A DNA stretch of 36,071 nucleotides, taken from NCBI GenBank assembly GCA_031283085.1, contig JAITCM010000034.1:1-36071 (forward strand). The letters are read 5' to 3'. The position numbers were made by a program, and so were the translations under genes. Under the pieces are notes generated by a model. The model made no database searches, was not told where the DNA came from, and worked only from the letters and a program-made list of their open reading frames with translations. The DNA comes from Chitinispirillales bacterium. Its GTDB lineage: Bacteria > Fibrobacterota > Chitinivibrionia > Chitinivibrionales > Chitinispirillaceae. Of this stretch, positions 5,824 to 13,192 are shown piece by piece (within the stretch, counting starts at the first letter, position 1; each line of letters starts with the position of its first letter).

Positions 5824-8800
5824 CTACTTTCTTCTAATAATATAGACATTGTTCACAATCGTCTTCCTGTCGCCCTCCTGACCGGTCATCGTTAACACGA
5901 TTCGGTAGGTGCCAGTGCCGACCTTTCTGCCGCTTCGATTGCAGCCGTCCCAAACCAGAATATGGCAGCGCTCGCAGTGCTCGTCTCCAAGTTTGAACGC
6001 CGTATTGTCCTTTACCGCCACCACGCCGCCCATCCTGTCAAAGAGCACGGCTTTTGGGGCGAGCTTATCAAAAGCCGATGGCAGGAACGGCTCCATAGAG
6101 ACGGCGATTCGCACCGTATTACTTGACGGGTTGGGGCCGATATTTACGATGTACTTGAAACTCGGATACCGTATCTTCAGCGCCACGGCCGGGTTATTTT
6201 CGTGCTGTTGGACAATGGCGGTGTCCATTTGCCATATTCCCCTGGCGCCAACACCCACTTTTACGCGTATCGAATCGCCCTCCGACGGCACACCGCCCGG
6301 CGGCGGGTTGGCGCCCGCCATGCCGACAACCGCAAAATAACAGGTATTGCCCTCCAGCCGCGTATCGGATGTAAGCCTCAACTCATACTTGCAGGTTACA
6401 CCGGACGATGTGTACGAAAGGACAAACGGCACCAATTCCCCGCTGTTGTGCACACTCGGAGGTTTGTTGAACGTGACCGCCAGCGTATCGCCCGCCACAC
6501 CGCCCCCTTGCAACGTCCCGTCCTTCAACGCCACATAGTATACCGCCTGGGTTATAATAGGAACGACGCCGTCCCTGATGTTGTGCGCACCCTCCGCCAA
6601 ATAGCCATGCTCGTTTGCGTACCGCGGGTCAGGCAACGGCGGGTCGGTAATGATGAGCTTCGAGTTTGGCCCCAGCGGATCCGCTCCCGCGCCGTTCCTG
6701 AACGGTATTTCTATCGTATCGCCCGCAAAACGCAGAGAGTCTATAGCCGGCAATCCCGGAAGCGACAGCAACTCCGGATGAGCCTTGATGACAGCCTGAT
6801 TCAGACTCGACACCCAATTGGAAGAGACTATCACCTTAACCCCATGCGCCATCCCGTCGCCCACGTTGTCGTAGAACATGGCAAACCGGATAGGAACGGT
6901 GTTTATCGGCTCGTATATATGCGTGTCCGTAAAGAACGGCTCAAAGCCGGCGGCGTAGGCCACTGCCCTCAGCTCCGTGAACATGATGAACTCAAGCGGC
7001 CCCGTATAGCGCCGCGAGGTAAACGAGGCCGAGTCCGGCGCCGTACCGTTTGTGGTATACCAAATGGCGGCCCCGGCCCGCGACGACAGCGTAACCATGA
7101 CCGACCCGGCAAACATACACGCCGAGGGATATCCGGGCGGAGTAACCGATAAAGTCAAATCGCCGCTTAGCGTGTCAACCGCAAGCGTATCGCCCGGAGG
7201 CGGATCCGGGTCGTCCGGCCCGCCGACAAGCGAGAATCTCGACCGTACCTGAGCGCCGACGGCGTCTTTAGGGTACCCGCCAATATCGGCGTAGGCGGTG
7301 TTGACGACAAAGCCCGTCTTGGAGGTGTCAACTACGCCGCGCCACGTCACCGTGAGGGAATCGCCGGCGCCGAGCGGATTGCCCGAACCGCTTACCACAG
7401 GCCAGGTGATTACATTGCCGCTTACGCCGCCCGTCAACTGCTTAGGCGCGACCGTCCCGGTGTTGATACTGCCCGTAGCCGACCCTGTTATGTATCTCAC
7501 ACCAAATGGAACGGTGTCTCGAATGGTTATGTCATAAGCCAAATCAGCGCGGCTCGTCCAGCCGGTAATCTTCGACGAACTGCCGCCGCCGGTGGACACG
7601 TAGCGCACACCCGCGCCGCCCGACTGAACGGCAATACCCTTCGACACCATAAACGGGATAACGGCGGCCGTGTCGCCCATCCACATCAGAAGGCTGTCAT
7701 TCTTAAAGACGAACTTGTAGTTAATAGAGGTCTCGGCATCGGCCACAGGCACGCCGACGCTGTCGATGATACGGCCGTTCGAGGTAATGGTGACCTGAAC
7801 GCCGGGGAAGTTTTCCGACTGTATGTACTTGCGTTCAAACTTCAGTTCAACGGAACCTTGAGCGGTACGCCGCGCGAATATGTAGAAAGCCGGGCTGTAC
7901 GACTGCGGGGACATCGTGCCGGTAAGCGTGACATTCGTGCCGGCAGCCGGCGTGAAGCGCATATCAACGTTGCTGTTTCCAAAGGAGATGGTTTTCCCGT
8001 CGGCGCTGACAGACTTGTCCGTTCCATCCCATTGACCGGACGAGTTGCTGACGGCCGGGTACCCGTGCGTCTGCTTGTAGGCGACTGTGTAGACAACCGT
8101 GTCGCCGGGGGAGTACGCGTTTTTATTCGCCCTCTTGTACATGGTGGTCGGTTCCGGCGGCGGCGGCGGCAACGAGTCCCTCGTGACCACCAGCGTCGCC
8201 GCGCTTTTCATCGGCGACTCCCTGTCGGCGGAGGCCCACGCATTCGACGTGATTCTTACGTTTGTAAAGACGGAGGGCGTGTCGGCCCGCACGCCGTACT
8301 GAATTCTCCCCTTCTCCCCAACCAGCAACCTGTCTATCGACCAAGTGACGACGCGGCCGTTTATCACAGGCGCGACGCCCATTGGATTGGCGCCGATGAA
8401 ATTCAGGAAGGTCACGCCGGCGGGCAGCGTGTCGCGTATGACCACATTGTTGACCTCCCGCCCGGGAAGCGGCCCGTTGCCGAATACGCGCCTCCACGTA
8501 TAGCCGTCCCACTCCTCTATCAACACGTTGTCTACGGTTACTGAGGCATCGGCTCCGCACAGCTTTCTATGCAGCCGCCTGACCGGTTTGCCTATGGTAT
8601 CCCCGGCCGGAGCTTCGGTAAAATCCGGCGTTATGGGGTAGCCCCAATTAGCCATGGCGTCGTTGGCTATAGTGCCGGAAGCGCGGGAGTTGTATGACCA
8701 GTCACCCCCCCAGTTGCGGTTGGCGTAGTTGCCGGCGTACACCGCCCACACACCCTTGAACGGCGTGCTTATGCCGCGGTGGACGCGATTGTCGAGGCCG

Positions 8801-11292
8801 CTGTAGGTGATGAGGAACTGCGTGGGCGCGGCCATCGTCCCCCAGTTCGTATCGCTCCTGGACGGGTCGAGGACATCGGCTATCTGCAATATCAAACGCT
8901 GATTCCACTTACCCTTAGCGGATTCGCCCGGCGTGATGTTCTCGTGGTCTAATTTGAACTTCGACCTTTCGGCCTCCGGCACATACATTATATCAGTCCG
9001 ATAATTCCAGCCGTTCGCCCCCAACCCTTTGTAGTTGTTGTCGAACAGAAAATAGGATATTCGATAATTTCCATAGTCGATGTAGGCCTCGTGAGCGTCG
9101 CTAAAAGCTCGTAGCATGAACGTATGGCTGCCGGCGCTCGCCGCCGTCCCGTTGTGCGCGTAGGAGAAGTTGACCCCCGGCCTGCCGCCGTTGAGCCACC
9201 CCGCGTCGGCGCTGTTCTCAAAATCTATCGTATAAATCGCGGTCATCCCCGGATTGACGGTATCCCTGTACACCGTGTGGTCGACACGCAGCGCGCGGCG
9301 CGCTATGTCAACCCCCGTCCGCTTCATCACGGAAGATATTTTGTTGGGGTACCCGTTCGACGTCCACCCGCTCCCGTTTGCACACGAGATTTCGACCCTG
9401 TTCTCGTAGCGCTTGAGACCGGCGCGCGGGATCTTTACCTTGAGCGTCACGCTTCCTTTTGTAGGGTTAATACCGGTCGACGTCTTGAATCCGGGTACGC
9501 TGCCTATGTTCCAAGTCACGGTATTTGCGGAAGCGTCGTACGACGGCGACCCCGTTCCTGAGATGAATACGAAGTCGCCGTGCAGACGGTTTACAATCCG
9601 CACCCCGCCGGCCTCCGCCGCCCCGTAGTTCCTGTAATCTATAGTATAGGTGATGGTGTCGTCCTCAAAGGCGTAGGTCTTATCGACATCCAGGTAGACC
9701 TTCATGTTCGCCGACCGCTTCATGTTCATGGGGGCGTGGTGGTTGCCGGTGAGGACGTTCAGCCCCAGTAATCTGAAAAATCCGTGGAAGTAATGCGGGG
9801 TGCTCGTCAGATACCTGTCCCCCGGTTCCTCCACGTCCCACTCGAGTTCGGCCTGGCGGTACATCTCGGCCATGAGGCCGGTGTCGCGGCCGGTGACTGC
9901 GGAGAGCGAACCCGTGCCCTGAATCCAGTTTAACGCGAAATCACCCAAAACCTCCCCCTGCGGGGAGTAATGGTATTTGAGCGCGGAGGGCCCCCACCAA
10001 TCCCCCTCCCCAACGCCCGTGTTTGGCTTCTCGCACGAGCCGTTCCACGGCGCCTGCCGTCTGTCCCATAAGAATTTGGCGAAGCGCGACCCGGCGTCGC
10101 GCTGGAAGGTATTCGCCCTGTTTATGACCGCGTGATTGAGCGGGTCCCACCCGTACCGAGGATTGCCGTGCCATACATAGTTGAGCACCGTCCGCCAGGC
10201 GGCGCGGAAGTCTTCGCCGTCGCTAAACGTGGAGAACGCCGGCACGGTGTCGTTGCGCATCTCCACCCACCCCGCCACTGGGATATTCTTTGGGTTTTGC
10301 CCGATAAGCTTGCCCATCAGCCAATCGCTGGAGGCCTCCGCCCGTTGGAACTGGCTGATGTTCCAGGCGTAGGCGCCCGCGTTCTCCGCCTGCATATAGT
10401 CGGCGAACTCCCGGAAGTAGGCCGGCGCGGCGTAGTCGATGTGCTGAGACGCAGGCCCGTTCGTCTCCACCCGTTTGCTTATACCAAAGGATTCGCGGAG
10501 ATTTTGCGCGTTTTGCGCCCAATTGGTAAGCTCCACCCAGCTGTCGCCGCCCTTGATGTACCCGTCAAAGCCTATGTCGCCGCTCAACAGGTTACCGTTG
10601 GAATAGGAGAGCGTGTCGCTCAACCCCTTTATGAACTGGAGGAAGTCGGCCTTGTAGGATATTTTATTGCCGCGAGAGTCGTTTATGCCCATGAACTCGC
10701 CCCACTGCTTATGGGCTATCATGAGCGCGATGGCAATGTCGAAGTCGCCGTCCGCGGCGCTGTTGCCCCCAGCGGCGTTCGTCCATCCGGGCAGGGTGCT
10801 GTACGAGTACGCCGGCGCCCTTGACCCGTCGCGGTAGCGGACGACGTTGTTCATGGCGAAGTCGTGGGTGAAGAGCCAAAGCCCGTCAAACGTCGCCTTG
10901 TCGGCCATCATCGCGGCGCCGAGCATCGCGTAACCCGTCCCCTCGGAACAGTCGGGGTTGGAGGCGTATTTTATGTATTTGACCCCGTTCAAAGCGATAT
11001 TTTGGTGGTAGGAGGCGCGATTCATCATTATCTGATAGGCGTCGCGGACAGTCTTCTCCATCTCGGCGTGGGTGACCCCGGCCGGGTTATGCGTGCCCAG
11101 GTTGTACAGGACATCGCCGTCAGGATGCTCGTAGGGCAAAAACTGCGGGAAGGGGAAAGCCGGGTCGCCGGAGTTGATTTGGACGGGTACGGCAAAGGCT
11201 TTGGTCGCCGCCGGAGCCGGCGCCAACACGTATACGAGGGCGCAGATAAACGCGAGCGCAGACGCACGAATCGGATACCTTAGTTTTGACAT
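5824..11292 (-). CDS. Giant secreted GH8 glycanase with DUF11 repeats and type IX-like C-terminus
   Basis: About 1822 residues. A signal peptide (1-34) is followed by a glycoside hydrolase family 8 catalytic domain (about 60-520). SEGTGYAML places the conserved general-acid Glu at 117, and AADGDFDIAIAL (about 180-190) and DYAAPAYFREFA (about 286-297) are typical GH8 motifs. GH8 enzymes cleave cellulose, xylan, lichenan or chitosan; the substrate is not clear here. Downstream come DUF11-like beta repeats near 535-650, 930-1010 and 1250-1340, beta-rich segments of unknown family between them, a chitobiase C-terminal-type domain (IWYTTNGTAPDS, about 1390-1460) and a C-terminal module with GPNPSS and WDGCNRSGRKVGTGTY resembling type IX secretion or FlgD-like tails. 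Start: the ATG at 11292 opens the signal peptide; no clear ribosome-binding site is seen. Confidence 0.88.
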   Translation of the reverse strand: MSKLRYPIRASALAFICALVYVLAPAPAATKAFAVPVQINSGDPAFPFPQFLPYEHPDGDVLYNLGTHNPAGVTHAEMEKTVRDAYQIMMNRASYHQNIALNGVKYIKYASNPDCSEGTGYAMLGAAMMADKATFDGLWLFTHDFAMNNVVRYRDGSRAPAYSYSTLPGWTNAAGGNSAADGDFDIAIALMIAHKQWGEFMGINDSRGNKISYKADFLQFIKGLSDTLSYSNGNLLSGDIGFDGYIKGGDSWVELTNWAQNAQNLRESFGISKRVETNGPASQHIDYAAPAYFREFADYMQAENAGAYAWNISQFQRAEASSDWLMGKLIGQNPKNIPVAGWVEMRNDTVPAFSTFSDGEDFRAAWRTVLNYVWHGNPRYGWDPLNHAVINRANTFQRDAGSRFAKFLWDRRQAPWNGSCEKPNTGVGEGDWWGPSALKYHYSPQGEVLGDFALNWIQGTGSLSAVTGRDTGLMAEMYRQAELEWDVEEPGDRYLTSTPHYFHGFFRLLGLNVLTGNHHAPMNMKRSANMKVYLDVDKTYAFEDDTITYTIDYRNYGAAEAGGVRIVNRLHGDFVFISGTGSPSYDASANTVTWNIGSVPGFKTSTGINPTKGSVTLKVKIPRAGLKRYENRVEISCANGSGWTSNGYPNKISSVMKRTGVDIARRALRVDHTVYRDTVNPGMTAIYTIDFENSADAGWLNGGRPGVNFSYAHNGTAASAGSHTFMLRAFSDAHEAYIDYGNYRISYFLFDNNYKGLGANGWNYRTDIMYVPEAERSKFKLDHENITPGESAKGKWNQRLILQIADVLDPSRSDTNWGTMAAPTQFLITYSGLDNRVHRGISTPFKGVWAVYAGNYANRNWGGDWSYNSRASGTIANDAMANWGYPITPDFTEAPAGDTIGKPVRRLHRKLCGADASVTVDNVLIEEWDGYTWRRVFGNGPLPGREVNNVVIRDTLPAGVTFLNFIGANPMGVAPVINGRVVTWSIDRLLVGEKGRIQYGVRADTPSVFTNVRITSNAWASADRESPMKSAATLVVTRDSLPPPPPEPTTMYKRANKNAYSPGDTVVYTVAYKQTHGYPAVSNSSGQWDGTDKSVSADGKTISFGNSNVDMRFTPAAGTNVTLTGTMSPQSYSPAFYIFARRTAQGSVELKFERKYIQSENFPGVQVTITSNGRIIDSVGVPVADAETSINYKFVFKNDSLLMWMGDTAAVIPFMVSKGIAVQSGGAGVRYVSTGGGSSSKITGWTSRADLAYDITIRDTVPFGVRYITGSATGSINTGTVAPKQLTGGVSGNVITWPVVSGSGNPLGAGDSLTVTWRGVVDTSKTGFVVNTAYADIGGYPKDAVGAQVRSRFSLVGGPDDPDPPPGDTLAVDTLSGDLTLSVTPPGYPSACMFAGSVMVTLSSRAGAAIWYTTNGTAPDSASFTSRRYTGPLEFIMFTELRAVAYAAGFEPFFTDTHIYEPINTVPIRFAMFYDNVGDGMAHGVKVIVSSNWVSSLNQAVIKAHPELLSLPGLPAIDSLRFAGDTIEIPFRNGAGADPLGPNSKLIITDPPLPDPRYANEHGYLAEGAHNIRDGVVPIITQAVYYVALKDGTLQGGGVAGDTLAVTFNKPPSVHNSGELVPFVLSYTSSGVTCKYELRLTSDTRLEGNTCYFAVVGMAGANPPPGGVPSEGDSIRVKVGVGARGIWQMDTAIVQQHENNPAVALKIRYPSFKYIVNIGPNPSSNTVRIAVSMEPFLPSAFDKLAPKAVLFDRMGGVVAVKDNTAFKLGDEHCERCHILVWDGCNRSGRKVGTGTYRIVLTMTGQEGDRKTIVNNVYIIRRK

Positions 11293-11394
11293 AGTATTAA
11301 TATAACTAAATTTTCGGGACGAATGTGGAAAAATTGATATTATCAAACGATTATAAGTCAAAATTAACGCCTGAAAAATACTTAAAAATATTTA

Positions 11395-11423
11395 TTGACA
11401 TATTTACGTCCCGCATATAATAT
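11395..11423 (+). promoter_or_regulatory. Sigma-70-type promoter for the 71-residue gene
   Basis: TTGACA (11395-11400) is a perfect -35 box. TAATAT (11418-11423) lies 17 bases downstream, with TATAAT overlapping it at a 15-base spacing. The start point would fall near 11429, about 45 bases before the ATG at 11474. Confidence 0.6.
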
Positions 11424-11473
11424 ATTTATATGAGATATTTGTTCAACTTCAGCATTACGGGAGGACCGCAATC

Positions 11474-11689
11474 ATGCAACTATCTCAAGAGCAAATGGTT
11501 AAGCTTTTGAAAGGAAACTACACGTTTTCCTTGTGGAGTATATCTATGCTAATAACGCGCCTGAAGGGAGTCTACGCGAACGATTCATCACCTACGTCTT
11601 TAGAGAGATGTACCGGTGAAATGAATGTTTTCGTCAATAAGTTCAAGAGTGTGATGGGCAACGATTATACACTTTTGCAGAAACTGTAA
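11474..11689 (+). CDS. Small hypothetical protein (71 aa)
   Basis: I do not recognise this protein. It is predicted to be mostly helical and cytoplasmic, with no signal peptide; a moderately hydrophobic stretch (FSLWSISMLITRL) is too polar for a membrane span. GGGAGGA stands about seven bases before the ATG and a good promoter lies upstream, so it is probably real. It ends 20 bases before the next gene on the same strand and shares that gene's only visible promoter and terminator, so the two very likely form an operon. Confidence 0.7.
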   Translation: MQLSQEQMVKLLKGNYTFSLWSISMLITRLKGVYANDSSPTSLERCTGEMNVFVNKFKSVMGNDYTLLQKL

Positions 11690-11709
11690 CCGGAGAGGGA
11701 GAGTATGTT

Positions 11710-12672
11710 ATGTTAATGACTTTTGATGAAACGTCAAAAAGGATTAGCGGCGGGGAATTGCTCCATATCGCCGGAACGGAGGAGCTTCTCAAGAAGTTGC
11801 CCAGGGGTAACTGGGTCGGCGGCTCCACGGAGTATTTCATGGCCGGTGAGGGGGGCACGGTCTCCGGCGACCGGCTCTTCGTAACAACCTTCCCCTACAC
11901 GGATTTCTCTATCAAATCCTACGGCGAGGGAGGCATAAAAGACGTGGCGCTCGACGCTTTCGACAACGGCTTCTCAATAGCCATTGTCCCTTTCGACAGC
12001 GACGTCCACAAAACCTACGCCGAGAAGGCGCCGGGTTTCGAGGATATGTTCATAAAAAACGTGGCGGGGTGGATAGCCGGCCTCAATTTGAGCAAGACGG
12101 GGCAGACGCCCATCGCCGTCAACGGGCAAACGGGCGAGGCGCACACCGACAAGGCGGCGGTGCTGCACATCGGGGTGCCGGAGGACAAGGCCGTAACTAT
12201 CGGCGTCATAAACATCTTCTCCCAAGACGAGGAGTCGCCGGTCATTGAGTTCCTCAAAGACGGTTTCTCCGCAATTAAGTGCCTCATAAACGGCAAGGAA
12301 CTCTCTTTCGCCGACTACATCGCCGAGAACGGCATAGACACGAAGCTGCCGCTCGTGGGGGATTACTCCGGCAACGGCGTCAACATATCGTTCAAATCCG
12401 TGGGTAGCGGCATTGTGAACTTTTACGCGCCGGTATTCACCGGCATAAAGTACAGAATGGCGAAGGCGGTCCCCAACTACGCGGATGAACTCAACAACCA
12501 CCTGGCCGACTTCCGCGACGCGCACTCGGTCTTCTCCTGCAACTGCATCCTAAACTTTTTATACGGGGAGCTTGAGGGCAAGAAAATAGATATGTTCAGG
12601 GGGCCTATAACATTCGGGGAGATAGCGTACCAGCTTGTGAACCAAACGCTGGTGTACATCTCCGTGCTGTAA
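11710..12672 (+). CDS. DUF6976/FIST-like conserved protein of unknown function
   Basis: The 320-residue protein lacks a signal peptide or membrane span. Its opening (a short helix, then LLHIAGTEELLKKLPRGNWVGGSTEYFM) and the following YTDFSIKSY and GFSIAIVPFDSDVH resemble the uncharacterised DUF6976 group, which is related to FIST sensory domains; this is recalled and not searched. The C-terminal region has HSVFSCNCILNFLYG and ends in an ITFGEIAYQLVNQTLVYISVL-like hydrophobic run. Cysteines are paired (CNC), which could suit a redox or ligand role, but none is demonstrated. A second possible start, the ATG at 11716 (M3), makes little difference. It is the distal gene of the pair with the 71-residue protein. 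Confidence 0.7.
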   Translation: MLMTFDETSKRISGGELLHIAGTEELLKKLPRGNWVGGSTEYFMAGEGGTVSGDRLFVTTFPYTDFSIKSYGEGGIKDVALDAFDNGFSIAIVPFDSDVHKTYAEKAPGFEDMFIKNVAGWIAGLNLSKTGQTPIAVNGQTGEAHTDKAAVLHIGVPEDKAVTIGVINIFSQDEESPVIEFLKDGFSAIKCLINGKELSFADYIAENGIDTKLPLVGDYSGNGVNISFKSVGSGIVNFYAPVFTGIKYRMAKAVPNYADELNNHLADFRDAHSVFSCNCILNFLYGELEGKKIDMFRGPITFGEIAYQLVNQTLVYISVL

Positions 12673-12695
12673 TCGGCGCCGGAATCACCGTACGC

Positions 12696-12732
12696 GGCGG
12701 GGAGGGCCTTGCGGTACCCCCGCCTTTTTTTT
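12696..12732 (+). terminator. Rho-independent terminator
   Basis: GGCGGGG (12696-12702) pairs with CCCCGCC (12718-12724) and is followed at once by eight T. It closes the transcription unit of the preceding gene. Confidence 0.85.
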
Positions 12733-12741
12733 AGCGCCCCG

Positions 12742-12769
12742 TTGCTTTCAGCGTTTTACTTTATATTAT
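12742..12769 (+). promoter_or_regulatory. Possible promoter for the RAM-domain/kinase genes
   Basis: TTGCTT (12742-12747) and TATTAT (12764-12769) are separated by 16 bases just after the terminator. If used, the mRNA would carry a leader of about 135 bases containing the inverted repeat at 12809-12882. The boxes are only moderate matches. Confidence 0.35.
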
Positions 12770-12808
12770 TTTGATTGATTGTCAGATGTACTATTGATAC
12801 TGCCCTTT

Positions 12809-12882
12809 GGATTGCTTCGTCGCTTCGCCCCTCGCAATGACGTCCCGCCTGTCATTGCAGGCCATTGCAAGCGAAGCAATCC
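12809..12882. repeat. Dispersed inverted-repeat (REP-like) element, copy 2
   Basis: GGATTGCTTCG (12809-12819) is an exact inverted match to CGAAGCAATCC (12872-12882), and an inner CTCGCAATGAC (12831-12841) faces TGTCATTGCA (12850-12859). The core matches the element at the left edge of the window. It lies in the 5' leader region of the following gene, so reading frames that start within it are artefacts. Confidence 0.8.
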
Positions 12883-12910
12883 GGAAGCCCTGAACCCCAA
12901 AGGAGGCGCA

Positions 12911-13189
12911 ATGCTTACGGCATTCGTATCACTTAAAGTCCGACGGGACAGCATAAGCGAGATTGCCTCGCAACTGGCCGCCATAAGCGGCGTTAGCGAG
13001 GTCTACTCAATAGCCGGCCGCTTCGACCTGACCGCCATAATCCGTGTGCGGGACTGCGACGATTTGGCCGAAATCGTAACAAACAAAATGCTGAAATTTG
13101 AAGGCATCCTCGACTCCGAGACCCAAATAGCTTTCAGGGTACACTCTAAACACGACTTGGAAAGTATGTTCTCGCTGGGGGAAAACTGA
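12911..13189 (+). CDS. Stand-alone Lrp/AsnC ligand-binding (RAM) domain protein
   Basis: The 92-residue protein matches the C-terminal effector-binding and oligomerisation domain of Lrp/AsnC regulators: beta-alpha-beta layout with AFVSLKV, ISGVSEVYSIAGRFDLTAIIRV and an ending DSETQIAFRVHS. The N-terminal helix-turn-helix is absent, so it is one of the small single-domain RAM proteins, which bind amino acids or act as partners of other regulators. The ATG at 12911 is chosen because AAAGGAGG stands five bases upstream; the longer frame runs into the repeat. Only three bases separate its TGA from the ATG of the membrane Ser/Thr kinase, which suggests coupled translation and a functional link, but the link itself is inference. 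Confidence 0.88.
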   Translation: MLTAFVSLKVRRDSISEIASQLAAISGVSEVYSIAGRFDLTAIIRVRDCDDLAEIVTNKMLKFEGILDSETQIAFRVHSKHDLESMFSLGEN

Positions 13190-13192
13190 GTA

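Noticed and set aside
6202-7152. 316-codon plus-strand ORF opposite the GH8 gene
   Set aside because: Antisense shadow of the GH8 C-terminal region with no recognisable features.
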